Shown: positions 25,713 through 33,866, numbered from the stretch's first letter. The stretch is 64,000 nt of DNA from Streptomyces sp. DSM 110735 (GCF_016482685.1 NZ_JACYHF010000002.1:124001-188000); one strand, 5' to 3'. A program made the numbers and translations. Notes: generated from the letters alone by a model not told the origin.

Positions 25713-26329
25713 TCCGTCTCTCCAGGCGCGCGCTCGTCGCAGCCGCGCTGGTCCCCCTGCTCGCGAGCTGCGCCGGTCACGACGGCACCGGAGTCTCCGC
25801 CGGTAGCCCCGTGGACACGCCCGCGAGCGCCCCGTCCACCGCGGGCTCGGCGAACTCCCCTTCCGAGCCCGGCCGTTCGGCACCCGCGCGGCTGCGGATT
25901 CCCGGGATCGGCGTCGACACCCCGGTCATGCGGCTCGGGCTGGACCGGGACGGCGGGGTGCAGGTGCCTCCGATCACGGCGCACGACCAGGCGGGCTGGT
26001 ACGAGAACTCCCCGACGCCCGGCCGGACCGGACCGTCGGTGATCCTCGGCCATGTCACGGTCGGTGCCTACGGCGACGGCGTCTTCCGCCGTCTCGACCG
26101 GCTGCGCCGGGGCGACGGGATCACGGTGCGCCTGGAGAACGGCACGTCGGTCCGGTTCACGGTCACCTCCGTACGGACCGTCGCCAAGGCCGACTTCCCG
26201 ACGAAGTCGGTCTACGGCGACGTCGACCGGCCGGAGTTGCGGCTCATCACGTGCGGCGGACCCCGTACCGGCGACGGCTATCGCGACAACGTGATCGTCT
26301 TCGCCGCGTCGGACACCGCGCGCCACTGA
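25709..26329 (+). CDS. Class F sortase
   Basis: A 206-residue exported transpeptidase. The N-terminus has basic residues, a hydrophobic stretch and LLASC ending at Cys21, a possible lipobox, so it may be a lipoprotein. The sortase barrel covers about 60-205 with His115 (ILGHVTVG), Cys182 (LRLITCGG) and Arg192 (GYRDN), the complete catalytic triad. Sortases cleave a C-terminal sorting signal and attach the protein to the cell wall. The start overlaps the stop of the presumed substrate gene. Short actinobacterial class F enzymes have this length. A 13-base-stem terminator follows. Confidence 0.92.
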   Translation: MIRLSRRALVAAALVPLLASCAGHDGTGVSAGSPVDTPASAPSTAGSANSPSEPGRSAPARLRIPGIGVDTPVMRLGLDRDGGVQVPPITAHDQAGWYENSPTPGRTGPSVILGHVTVGAYGDGVFRRLDRLRRGDGITVRLENGTSVRFTVTSVRTVAKADFPTKSVYGDVDRPELRLITCGGPRTGDGYRDNVIVFAASDTARH

Positions 26330-26349
26330 CCGGCCGTCACCCGCACGGT

Positions 26350-26383
26350 CCCGGGCCGACGGAACGTACGCCGTCGGCCCGGG
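26350..26383. terminator. Strong terminator after sortase gene
   Basis: A 13-base perfect stem pairs 26350-26362 with 26371-26383 around an 8-base loop (aacgtacg), extendable by further pairs with one G-T wobble. It begins 21 bases after the sortase stop. Confidence 0.85.
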
Positions 26384-26450
26384 GTCCTACCCGTGGGTGC
26401 CCCGGGCCCGCCCGGCCCGGAAGGGTGCCCGATCCCCCCCATGGAGAACG

Positions 26451-26942
26451 TTGAAACGGTCCCGAGAGAAGGCGGCGGCAGAGCTGTTCGCCGCCCTCTA
26501 CCCGCGTCTGGCCGGCTGGTGCCGCCGTCTGGTCGACGACGACGAGACGGCCCACGAGGTCGCCTCGGAGGCGTTCACCCGCCTCTGGGCCCGCTGGACG
26601 TCCGTGTCGGAGCCCCGGGGCTTCCTCTACGTCACGGCCGCCAACCTCGTCCGGGACCACTGGCGGCACCTGGAGCGCGAGCGCAGGGCCATGCGCCGCG
26701 CCACCGTGGAGGCGTCCGTCCTGCCGCCCACCGAGCAGACCGACCCCTCGGTCCGCCTGCTCGTCCAGGCGCTCCCCGAACGGCTGCGCATACCGACCCT
26801 GCTGCACTACTACGCTGACCTGCCGATACGCGAGGTGGCCGTGCTGACGGGGCGCAAGGAAGGGACCGTCAAGGCCGACCTGCACGCGGCCCGCGAACTG
26901 CTCCGCGCCCATCTGAGGAGAAGCCTTGACCACATACAGTGA
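26451..26942 (+). CDS. ECF-type RNA polymerase sigma factor
   Basis: A 163-residue sigma factor. I choose the TTG at 26451, with GGAG four bases upstream, because homologues as I recall them begin (M)KRSREKAAAELFAALYPRL. Region 2 is visible as VASEAFTRLWARWTSV and YVTAANLVRDHWRHL. Region 4 is LLHYYADLPIREVAVLTGRK then EGTVKADLHAARELLR, the helix-turn-helix. The gene overlaps the next by 17 bases, coupling it to a membrane protein that is probably its anti-sigma partner. Which promoter it reads is unknown. Confidence 0.88.
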   Translation: MKRSREKAAAELFAALYPRLAGWCRRLVDDDETAHEVASEAFTRLWARWTSVSEPRGFLYVTAANLVRDHWRHLERERRAMRRATVEASVLPPTEQTDPSVRLLVQALPERLRIPTLLHYYADLPIREVAVLTGRKEGTVKADLHAARELLRAHLRRSLDHIQ

Positions 26943-27417
26943 CGACGGTCCCGACTTCGAACCGGACGACCCCCTCGCCGTCATCCTGCGCCCGCCCTCC
27001 GCGCACCTCGCGCCTCCCCCGGGCCGCTACGAGGAGATCCGCCGGGGCGCGACCCGCCGCCGCGTCCTGCGCGCCGCCGCGGGCGCGGGCGCGACCTGCG
27101 CGCTCGCCGCCCTCCTCGCCGTACCCCTCCTCCGCGCGACCCACGAGCCCCCCACGACCCCGACGGTCCCCCTGGCACCCCCGCCCGCGACCAGCCCCCC
27201 GACGGTGCCGACCCCAGCCGCATCGGTCCCCCCGACCACTCCCACCCGCCGTACGTCCGCCCCCACCTCCCCGTCCGCCGTCCCGTCGGGCCGCGACTTC
27301 TCGGCCCCGGCGGCCCCCGTGGTCCCCACGGCACGCTCACGCGCCGCCGCGCCCTCGACGGACCCCGCACGGTCCGAGGCGGCGGTGCGGGCTTCACCGT
27401 CACGCGGGAGCGGCTGA
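26926..27417 (+). CDS. Small membrane protein, probable anti-sigma partner
   Basis: A 163-residue protein with one membrane segment (about 48-66: VLRAAAGAGATCALAALLAV). A cytoplasmic head of about 45 residues includes PPGRYEEIRRGATRRR. A Pro/Thr/Ser-rich outer tail follows. The start is a TTG at 26926 within the end of the sigma gene, with GAGGAG upstream. The layout (short cytosolic part, single span, disordered outside) and overlap with a sigma gene fit a membrane anti-sigma factor. No zinc-binding HxxxCxxC motif is present, so it is not a ZAS-type anti-sigma. Confidence 0.7.
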   Translation: MTTYSDDGPDFEPDDPLAVILRPPSAHLAPPPGRYEEIRRGATRRRVLRAAAGAGATCALAALLAVPLLRATHEPPTTPTVPLAPPPATSPPTVPTPAASVPPTTPTRRTSAPTSPSAVPSGRDFSAPAAPVVPTARSRAAAPSTDPARSEAAVRASPSRGSG

Positions 27418-27464
27418 AGTCCCGTACGGCCGCGACGTCTTCGGCGGGTGCGCGATGTCGCTCA

Positions 27465-27484
27465 CCTGCCGCACGTGCGGCAGG
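27465..27484. repeat. Perfect 20-bp palindrome
   Basis: The sequence from 27465 to 27484 (cctgccgcac followed by its complement) is a perfect palindrome with CACGTG at the centre. It lies 48 bases after the membrane-protein stop and 74 before the convergent arsC stop. It could act as a hairpin terminator for both genes or as a protein site. Confidence 0.6.
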
Positions 27485-27557
27485 CTCCGCTCGGTCGGGG
27501 CTGTCTGACGCGGGGGGGGGCACCTCGCTCAGGTCCGCCCGGCACGGGGCGCCGCGC

Positions 27558-27983
27558 TCACGCTCGGACCTGGACGCCGAGGGTGCCCATCAGGTCCCGG
27601 ACGCGGTTCTCGATCTCGTCGCGGATGGGACGTACCGCCTCGACTCCCTGCCCGGCAGGGTCGGGGAGTTGCCAGTCGAGGTAGCGCTTGCCGGGGAAGA
27701 CGGGACAGGTGTCGCCGCAGCCCATGGTGATCACGACGTCCGAAGCCTGTACCGCCTCGACGGTGAGGATCTTCGGGACCTGGGCGGAGAGGTCGACACC
27801 GACCTCCTTCATCGCTTCCACGACCGCCGGGTTGACCAAGTCGGCAGGAGCGGAACCGGCCGAGCGGACCTCGACGCGACCCTCGGCGAGGTGAGTGAGG
27901 AAGGCGGCGGCCATCTGAGAGCGACCGGCGTTGTGGACGCAGACGAACAGCACGGACGGACGTGGGGCAGCGGGAGCGCTCAT
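27558..27983 (-). CDS. arsC: Arsenate reductase (LMW phosphatase family)
   Basis: A 141-residue cytosolic enzyme, ATG at 27983. The phosphatase loop CVHNAGRS has Cys15 and Arg21 (CX5R). The distal acid is in LPDPAG, and the pair CGDTC near residue 90 supplies the resolving cysteines of thioredoxin-type ArsC. It reduces As(V) to As(III). It is the last gene of arsR-aquaporin-arsC, on the minus strand, 46 bases after the aquaporin stop. A duplicated CGGTCAGGTGGC-like run lies in that gap. Confidence 0.93.
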   Translation of the reverse strand: MSAPAAPRPSVLFVCVHNAGRSQMAAAFLTHLAEGRVEVRSAGSAPADLVNPAVVEAMKEVGVDLSAQVPKILTVEAVQASDVVITMGCGDTCPVFPGKRYLDWQLPDPAGQGVEAVRPIRDEIENRVRDLMGTLGVQVRA

Positions 27984-28029
27984 CGACGGGGGCTTTCTGG
28001 GGAGACGGGACGGTCAGGTGGCGGGGCGG

Positions 28030-28749
28030 TCAGGTGGCCGCGGGTTCCGGTTCGCCGTGCGGAACGACGAGTTCTGGGGCGGCGGGAGCCGGACGGCCGT
28101 AGATCACCACGACGGCAGCCAACCCGAGCCCGGCACCCAGCAGTTGGGCGGCGATGAACGGGGGGACGGAGGCGGGGGCGATCCCGGCGAAGGTGTCGGT
28201 GAAGGCGCGGCCGATGGTCACCGCGGGGTTCGCGAACGAGGTGGAGGAGGTGAACCAGTAGGCGGCTCCGATGTACGAGGCGACCGCGGCCGGGGCGAGC
28301 GCGGCGCGGCCGATCCGGTCGAGGCCGAGGACGAGCAGGATCAGCCCGGCCGTGGCGACCGACTCGGCGAGCCACAGATGCCCGGCGTAGCGGTCGCGGG
28401 TGGAGAAGGTGACCGGAGGCTCGGCGAACATGGCGTTGGCCAGCACCGAGCCGCCGATCGCGCCGACGATCTGGGCGGGCACGTAGGCGGCGACTTCCCG
28501 CAGGGTGAGCCGGGCGCTCACCCAAGTGGCCAGGGTGACAACCGGGTTGAAGTGCGCACCGGAGACCGGCCCGAACAGCAGAATGAGCACGCCGAGTCCG
28601 AAGACGGTGGCGAGGGAGTTGGCCAGCAGTTGCACGCCCACGTCGTGCGACAGTTCGGCGGCCTGGATGCCGGACCCGACCACCACCGCCACCAGCAGCC
28701 CGGTCCCGACCAGTTCGGCGGCGGTGCGCCGGGCGAGCGAAGCCGTCAT
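28030..28749 (-). CDS. Aquaporin/MIP channel in ars operon (AqpS-like)
   Basis: A 239-residue channel, ATG at 28749, with six membrane spans. The two pore loops carry NPV (SGAHFNPVVTLA) and NPA (SFANPAVTIGRAF), with the usual trailing Arg after the second loop. The start overlaps the arsR stop (ATGA at 28746-28749). Between arsR and arsC, in the position of an As(III) efflux pump, it fits the AqpS type known from Sinorhizobium meliloti, which lets As(III) made by ArsC flow out of the cell. No ArsB or Acr3 pump is present here. Confidence 0.9.
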   Translation of the reverse strand: MTASLARRTAAELVGTGLLVAVVVGSGIQAAELSHDVGVQLLANSLATVFGLGVLILLFGPVSGAHFNPVVTLATWVSARLTLREVAAYVPAQIVGAIGGSVLANAMFAEPPVTFSTRDRYAGHLWLAESVATAGLILLVLGLDRIGRAALAPAAVASYIGAAYWFTSSTSFANPAVTIGRAFTDTFAGIAPASVPPFIAAQLLGAGLGLAAVVVIYGRPAPAAPELVVPHGEPEPAAT

Positions 28750-29126
28750 GCGTCGGTTCCGGCGGTCCGCATGGTGGTCAGGAACGCGGCGAGCGGGTCG
28801 AGGGCGCCGGGGAGTACCCAGTAGTACACCCAGGTGCCGCGCCGCTCGCAGTCGATGAGCCCGGCCTGCCGCAGCAGCTTGAGGTGGTGGGAGATGGTCG
28901 GCTGGGACAGGTCGAAGGCCGGGGTCAGGTCGCACACGCAGACCTCGCCGCCCGCTCGCGAGGCGATCATCGAGACGAGCCGCAGCCGGACCGGGTCGCC
29001 CAGCGCCTTGAACGCCTTCGCCAGATCCACAGCCTGCCCCTCGCCCAAAGGGGTGGTCGGCGACTGGGGGCAGCAGGCAGCCTCGCCGTCGTCCTGACCG
29101 AGCACCACGAGCTCTTGTTTCGACAT
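28746..29126 (-). CDS. arsR: ArsR arsenic-responsive repressor
   Basis: A 126-residue repressor. I start at the ATG at 29126 (MSKQELVVLG) rather than at the upstream open frame. The metal site EVCVCDL (Cys63, Cys65) lies in the classical alpha-3 position, and the DNA helix is LSQPTISHHLKLLRQAGL. A CC pair at 18-19 may add ligands. As(III) binding should release the protein from DNA. No strong ribosome site precedes the ATG, so the mRNA may be leaderless or weakly translated. It is the first gene of arsR-aquaporin-arsC and divergent from arsI, with an inverted pair of sites between. Confidence 0.93.
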   Translation of the reverse strand: MSKQELVVLGQDDGEAACCPQSPTTPLGEGQAVDLAKAFKALGDPVRLRLVSMIASRAGGEVCVCDLTPAFDLSQPTISHHLKLLRQAGLIDCERRGTWVYYWVLPGALDPLAAFLTTMRTAGTDA

Positions 29127-29134
29127 ACTTCTAT

Positions 29135-29183
29135 ATTGACATCTCTCGATACAGCTCACAAGCTTGCATCGAAAGACATCAAT
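29135..29183. promoter_or_regulatory. Divergent ars promoter region with ArsR half-sites
   Basis: Two 16-base elements face each other: attgacatctctcgat (29135-29150) and atcgaaagacatcaat (29168-29183), matching in 13 of 16 positions when one is reversed. They sit between arsR and arsI and overlap the expected promoters. This is the likely operator controlling both directions. Confidence 0.7.
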
Positions 29184-29205
29184 GCAAGCCGATGGGAGCG
29201 TAGCC

Positions 29206-29634
29206 ATGTCCCGTGCTCAGCTCGCCCTGCGCGTCAGCGACCTCGAAGCGTCGATCGCCTTCTACTCCAAGCTCTTCGGCACCCAACCGGCCAAGCGCCG
29301 CGACGACTACGCCAACTTCGCCCTCACCGAACCCCCGCTCAAGCTCGTCCTGATCAAGGGCGAGCCTGGACAGGACACCCGCCTGGACCACCTCGGTGTC
29401 GAAGTGGAGTCCACCGACCAGGTCACCGCCGCCACCACCCGGCTGAAGGACGCCGGACTGGCCACCTTCGAGGAGAGCGACACCTCCTGCTGCTACGCCC
29501 TCCAGGACAAGGTCTGGGTCCACGGACCCGGCCGGGAACCCTGGGAGGTCTACGTCGTCAAAGCCGACGCCGACCACCTCGGCAAGAGCGCCAACGGCAC
29601 GGCGCCGCAGACCTGTTGCGCCTCCGCGCCGTAA
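29206..29634 (+). CDS. arsI: ArsI-type C-As lyase (CadI family)
   Basis: A 142-residue vicinal-oxygen-chelate enzyme, ATG at 29206 with GGGAG upstream. The two beta-alpha-beta-beta-beta units carry likely metal ligands His62 (LDHLGVEV) and Glu in PWEVYVV. The vicinal cysteines Cys95-Cys96 (DTSCCYALQDK) match the arsenic-binding pair of ArsI. ArsI breaks the carbon-arsenic bond of trivalent organoarsenicals, releasing As(III). The related name CadI is often used for this family. It is divergent from arsR-aquaporin-arsC. A second CC pair near the C-terminus (QTCCASAP) is an extra. Confidence 0.9.
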   Translation: MSRAQLALRVSDLEASIAFYSKLFGTQPAKRRDDYANFALTEPPLKLVLIKGEPGQDTRLDHLGVEVESTDQVTAATTRLKDAGLATFEESDTSCCYALQDKVWVHGPGREPWEVYVVKADADHLGKSANGTAPQTCCASAP

Positions 29635-29646
29635 CCCCCCGGCAGC

Positions 29647-30684
29647 TCAGCGCGCCGGGTTCCTCGTCGGCTGGTCCGCGAGGGCGATCGGGACGTAGCC
29701 GACGGAGCGTCCGTCCTCGTCGAGCAGGTGGCCGACCAACTTGACCGGACCGAAGACCAGTTGGCGCGACAGCAGGCGGATTCCGGGGAAGCGTGCCGCG
29801 AGTTCCTGTTCGAAGCGGCGTTGCTCGGAGGGGTGATGGGTCACCACGTAGGCGACCAGGTTGGCGTTCCCCAGCGTCACCGCGCACATCCGGATCTGCG
29901 AGAGTTCGGCCAACGTCGGTACCACCTTGGGGAGTTCCGCGGCAGGGACGTCGAGCCAGAGCATGGTGCCCAGTGCGTGACCGTTGAGCTGGGGAGAGAC
30001 GTCGCAGCGCAGGACGAGCCGACCGTCCGCGCACAGGCGGGACAGGCGGCGGCGCAGGCTGCTGACCGGCAGGCCGGTGCGGGCGGCGAGTTCGGCGAGC
30101 GGCATCCGGCCGTCGGCGCCGAGGACCTGGGCGATGGCGAGGTCGGTGTCCCAGTCCGCCGGTGGCACGGCGGACGGGTCCGCGCCCTTGCGGTCACCGA
30201 CCGTCGCGGCGAGGGCGCGCCGCTGCTGGGGGTCGAGCGCGCCGTCGCGCCAGCGGCTGCCCTCCCGCAGGGTCCGCTCGACCAGCGAGGTCCGGGTGGA
30301 CCGGACGCCCGGCACGGTGGCGATGTGCCGCAGCACGCACCGGGCCAGCTCCGTAGGACCGAGCGCGGCCACGGTGAGCACCAGATCCGTACCGCCGGAG
30401 ACGACCTCGACGGAGGCGACCCAGGGCTGGGCGGCCAGGCGGGAGGCGGCGTCCATGACCTGCCCGGCCAGGCAGTCGACCTCGACCAGCGCGGTGAGCC
30501 CGTGTCCCAGTCGGTCCACCGACAGATAGCAGGTCACCCAGGCGTCCCCGGACGACGTCAGCCGCGCCCAGCGCCGTGACAGCGTGGCGGCGTCGACGCC
30601 CAGCGGTCCCGCCAGCTTCGACCAGGGCGCGCGCGGGGCGACGCGTACGGCGTCGACAAGCGCCAGGTCCAGCTCGTCGATCAT
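29647..30684 (-). CDS. Tandem Lrp/AsnC-family regulator
   Basis: A 345-residue protein made of two Lrp/AsnC units. I start at the ATG at 30684 (MIDELDLALVDAVRVAPRAP). Unit 1 has its helix-turn-helix near residues 20-45 (WSKLAGPLGVDAATLSRRW) and a RAM domain after. Unit 2 begins near WDTDLAIAQVLGADGRMPLA with helix LAARTGLPVSSLRRRLSRL, followed by a second RAM domain. Single-unit Lrp proteins are about 150 residues, so this is a fused dimer. It is divergent from an MFS transporter and an M20 amidohydrolase, which are its likely targets. Confidence 0.9.
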   Translation of the reverse strand: MIDELDLALVDAVRVAPRAPWSKLAGPLGVDAATLSRRWARLTSSGDAWVTCYLSVDRLGHGLTALVEVDCLAGQVMDAASRLAAQPWVASVEVVSGGTDLVLTVAALGPTELARCVLRHIATVPGVRSTRTSLVERTLREGSRWRDGALDPQQRRALAATVGDRKGADPSAVPPADWDTDLAIAQVLGADGRMPLAELAARTGLPVSSLRRRLSRLCADGRLVLRCDVSPQLNGHALGTMLWLDVPAAELPKVVPTLAELSQIRMCAVTLGNANLVAYVVTHHPSEQRRFEQELAARFPGIRLLSRQLVFGPVKLVGHLLDEDGRSVGYVPIALADQPTRNPAR

Positions 30685-30828
30685 GGCAGATCCATGCACA
30701 GGGGAGGCCGCTGAGGCCGATTCATGCAGTCCGGTGTCACGGCGCACGAGGTTAGCCATTCTGTCGGCCACCTGTCACGCACTCTTCAGCCGCCGAGCCC
30801 CGCCCGGACGTTCACCCAGGAGCCGCCC

Positions 30829-32229
30829 ATGCCCCGGTCCGCCTCACGTGTCGTGGCTCTGCTGGTCCTGCTCGAGTTCGGCAGCGGGATGCTGCAGGGC
30901 GGCTTTCCGGTACTGCTGCCCGGTCTGGCCGACGGGCTGCACCTGGGGGCGGGCGACCAGTCGCTCGCCACCGGGGTCGAGTTCCTGGTCTCGGGCATGG
31001 TCGTACCGGTGACCTCTCGGCTCGGCGATCTCGTCGGCCACCGCCGCTGGCTGTGGATCACCCTCCTGGTCACGTTCGTCGGCTACGCGCTCACCGCGAC
31101 CGCCGGATCGCTCGGGATGCTGCTGGCCGGGCGGGCGCTCGCGGGCTTCCTGCCCTGCTGGCTGCCGCTGCAGTTCGCGCTGGTCCGCGACCTCGTCGGT
31201 CCCGAGCGGGGCGGGCGCGCGGTGGGACAGTTGGTCGGCTCGCTGACCGTCGGCAGCATCGTCGGGGCAGTACTGGTAGGGGAGTTGGGATCGGAATCCA
31301 GCGGACTGCGGCCGCTGCTCTGGGGGTTGGCGGCGGTCCCGCTGCTCGGACTGCTGCTGGTCGGGCTGGGGGTGCCGGAGTCGACCGTCCGCGCCTCGGG
31401 CCGGATGGACTGGCGGGGCGCGGTACTGCTCTCGCTCGGACTCAGCCTGCTGTTCGGCTGCTTCAGCGGAGCGGGCGGTCTCGGCGTCGTCGGCGCGGTC
31501 GCGCTGCTGCTGGCCGGGGCGGGACTGTTCACGCTGTTCGTCCGGCACGAACGGCGCACCGACACACCGCTGTTGGACCTGCGGGTACTGACCGGACGGG
31601 CGACGGCGCCGGTGTTCGGCCTGAGCTTCCTGCTCGGCTGCGTGCTGTACGGCGCACAGGCGCCCACCCGGAGCTTCCAGGCGGCGGACCCGGCGGTGGC
31701 GGGGTACGGGCTGCGGGCCGACAGCGATCTGCTCGGCCTGCTCACCGTGCCCTCCGTGCTCGGCGCGCTGATCGGCGCGCTGATCGCGGACCGGCTGGGG
31801 CGCCGGTTCGGCGCACGGCAGGTCCTGGTGGGCGGCTTCGCGCTCTCGGCCGCCGGTTACGTGGCGATGGCGGCGTGGCACGGTACGGCGGCGAGTTTCG
31901 TCCCGACCGGTCTGGTGATCGGGTTCGGCGGCGGGCTCGGGCTGAGTCTGCTTCCGGCGCTGCTGATGCGGCGGCTTCCGGCGGAGCAGACGGGTGTCGG
32001 CACCGGCGTCTACAACACGCTCAAGACGCTCGCGGGCGCGGCGACCGGCGCGGTCGGCACGGCGTTGCTGAACGCGGCGGTGCTCCAGTCCGGGGTGCCG
32101 CAGGAGGGCGCGTACGTCGGGGTATGGCTGGGGTGCGCGACGCTCGGCGCGCTGGGAGCGCCGGTGGCGCTGGCGTTGTGGGGCAGCGGCGAGGTCGGCG
32201 GGGTGCCCGTCGCCGTCGAGTCCGCGTGA
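30829..32229 (+). CDS. MFS transporter, DHA2-like
   Basis: A 466-residue membrane protein, ATG at 30829 preceded by CAGGAG. About 14 hydrophobic segments are visible. Between segments 2 and 3 is the MFS A motif in the form SRLGDLVGHRRWLW, and a second copy is DRLGRRFGARQVL. The substrate is unknown. It is divergent from the tandem Lrp gene and 115 bases before the M20 hydrolase gene, so it may export or import a compound that the hydrolase handles. The 32230-32344 gap holds short repeats of cgcacggacctga. Confidence 0.88.
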   Translation: MPRSASRVVALLVLLEFGSGMLQGGFPVLLPGLADGLHLGAGDQSLATGVEFLVSGMVVPVTSRLGDLVGHRRWLWITLLVTFVGYALTATAGSLGMLLAGRALAGFLPCWLPLQFALVRDLVGPERGGRAVGQLVGSLTVGSIVGAVLVGELGSESSGLRPLLWGLAAVPLLGLLLVGLGVPESTVRASGRMDWRGAVLLSLGLSLLFGCFSGAGGLGVVGAVALLLAGAGLFTLFVRHERRTDTPLLDLRVLTGRATAPVFGLSFLLGCVLYGAQAPTRSFQAADPAVAGYGLRADSDLLGLLTVPSVLGALIGALIADRLGRRFGARQVLVGGFALSAAGYVAMAAWHGTAASFVPTGLVIGFGGGLGLSLLPALLMRRLPAEQTGVGTGVYNTLKTLAGAATGAVGTALLNAAVLQSGVPQEGAYVGVWLGCATLGALGAPVALALWGSGEVGGVPVAVESA

Positions 32230-32344
32230 CCGATCGTTCTCGACGATCTGATGGTCCGCACGGACCTGACCGCCCGCACGGACCTGATCGTTCCCAAGGA
32301 TCTGCACGTATCCGAGTCGTTCTCAAGGACCTGAAGGAGATGCT

Positions 32345-33541
32345 GTGACCAGCCTGACCGATGCCGCGGCCGCGATCCGTTCCGACCTGGTGGCGCTGCG
32401 CCGCGCGCTGCACCAGGAACCGGAGATCGGGCTCGATCTGCCGCTGACCCGGGCCAAGGTCCTGGAGGCGCTGGACGGGCTGCCGCTGGAGATCACCCTG
32501 GGCCGCAAGCTCAGCTCGGTCGTCGCCGTGCTGCGCGGCGGACACCCGGGACCCGCCGTACTGCTGCGCGCCGACATGGACGCCCTTCCGGTCCAGGAGA
32601 CCTCGGGCGTGCCGTACGCCTCGCGGATTCCGGGGGCGATGCACGCCTGCGGGCACGATCTGCACACCGCCGCGCTGGTCGGCGCGGCGCGGCTGCTCGC
32701 GGAGCGGCGGGACGAGCTGGCGGGGGACGTGGTGTTCATGTTCCAGCCCGGCGAGGAGGGCTGCGGCGGTGCGCAGTTGATGATCGACGAGGGTGTGCTC
32801 GACGCGTCGGGTGAACGGGTCGCCGCCGCGTACGCGCTGCACGTCGGCGCGGCGCTGCTGCCGCACGGCTGGGTGGCGACCCGCCCCGGCCCGGTGATGG
32901 CGGCGGCGGACGTGCTGGCCGTGACCATGCGCGGACGGGGCGGCCACGGCTCGATGCCCCACACCGCGCTGGACCCGGTGCCCGCGGCGTGCGAGGCGGT
33001 CACCGCACTGCAGACGATGGTGACCCGGCGCTTCGACGCGTTCGACCCGGTGGTGGTCACGGTCGGGAGCTTCCACGCGGGGGCGACGGACAACGTCATC
33101 CCGGACCAGGCCGAATTCGCCGCCACCGTACGGTCGTTCTCGCGGGAGTCCCGCGAGCGGGTACGGGAGGAGTCCCTGCGTCTCGTCCGCGGCATCGCGG
33201 CGGCACACGGTCTGGAGGTGGACGCCGAGTTCCGCGAGGGCTACCCGGTGACGGTGAACGACCCGGCGGAGACGGCGTTCGCGGTGTCGGTGGCCCGGCA
33301 ACTGGTCGGCGACGAACGCTGCGTGGAGCTGCCGCACGCGATCACGGGGTCCGAGGACTTCGGCATGCTCGGCGAGCACGTCCCGTCCGCGTACCTGATG
33401 CTCGGCGCCTGCCCGCCCGACCTGGACCCCTTCACAGCGGCGTACAACCACTCCCCGGTCGCCACCTTCGACGACTCGATCCTGGACGTGGCCGCGGCAC
33501 TGCTGGCGAGCCTGGCGACGGGGCGCTCGGACATGCGGTGA
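32345..33541 (+). CDS. M20-family amidohydrolase (hippurate hydrolase-like)
   Basis: A 398-residue cytosolic metallohydrolase. The GTG at 32345 follows AAGGAG. Metal-binding motifs are complete: RADMDALPVQE, HACGHDLHTA, FQPGEEGCGG, the His in LHVG, and GSEDFG. It belongs to the M20D group that cleaves N-acyl amino acids and similar amides (hippurate hydrolase, IAA-amino-acid hydrolase, AbgB). It follows the MFS transporter and is divergent from the Lrp regulator, suggesting an amino-acid-derivative uptake or salvage unit. The gene lies just outside the accessory island. Confidence 0.92.
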   Translation: MTSLTDAAAAIRSDLVALRRALHQEPEIGLDLPLTRAKVLEALDGLPLEITLGRKLSSVVAVLRGGHPGPAVLLRADMDALPVQETSGVPYASRIPGAMHACGHDLHTAALVGAARLLAERRDELAGDVVFMFQPGEEGCGGAQLMIDEGVLDASGERVAAAYALHVGAALLPHGWVATRPGPVMAAADVLAVTMRGRGGHGSMPHTALDPVPAACEAVTALQTMVTRRFDAFDPVVVTVGSFHAGATDNVIPDQAEFAATVRSFSRESRERVREESLRLVRGIAAAHGLEVDAEFREGYPVTVNDPAETAFAVSVARQLVGDERCVELPHAITGSEDFGMLGEHVPSAYLMLGACPPDLDPFTAAYNHSPVATFDDSILDVAAALLASLATGRSDMR

Positions 33542-33866
33542 CCGCCTGGGCCGCTGGGGGCGCGGCAAGGGACGTACGACGCTGACGCTGCTGGCCGCCG
33601 CGTTCATACGACAACCGCCCGCCCCGCCTCACCCCAGGAAGCTCAAACGGACCTGGCGGTTCGGGTTGTCGACATTCGGGTCCGCCAGACAAGCTGTGGC
33701 TTCCAACTTCGGGACTCCTTGTCTGGCACGGGGAGACGAGCCGACGTCTCTGAGTCTTCGGACCTTACGACGGCCCGTCCAACGCATGAACAAGGTAGGA
33801 CCGCACAGCCTCACAACGAGATCACCGAGTGGCCCTCGATACACCACTCCAGCGGACGTGATCTCC
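33542..33866. other. Island left edge: 325 bases without an intact gene
   Basis: Apart from the yjbQ 3' remnant at 33629-33694, I see no gene here. GC is lower right of about 33700, where the sequence stops resembling the neighbouring core genes. Small inverted repeats occur (AGACG with CGTCT near 33740-33755). This is the left edge of the accessory segment. Confidence 0.6.
33629..33694 (-). pseudogene. Remnant: last ~21 codons of a yjbQ gene
   Basis: The minus-strand reading ends CLADPNVDNPNRQVRLSFLG and a TGA. The intact yjbQ at 40410-40832 ends CLVDTNKDNPDRQVRLSFLG and a TGA. Over the 63 bases compared, about 49 are identical and many of the changes are silent. Upstream of the matching codons the reading turns into unrelated sequence. 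The copy therefore came from a once-functional yjbQ of a related strain. It has the same orientation as the intact gene and lies at the other end of the island. Confidence 0.8.
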
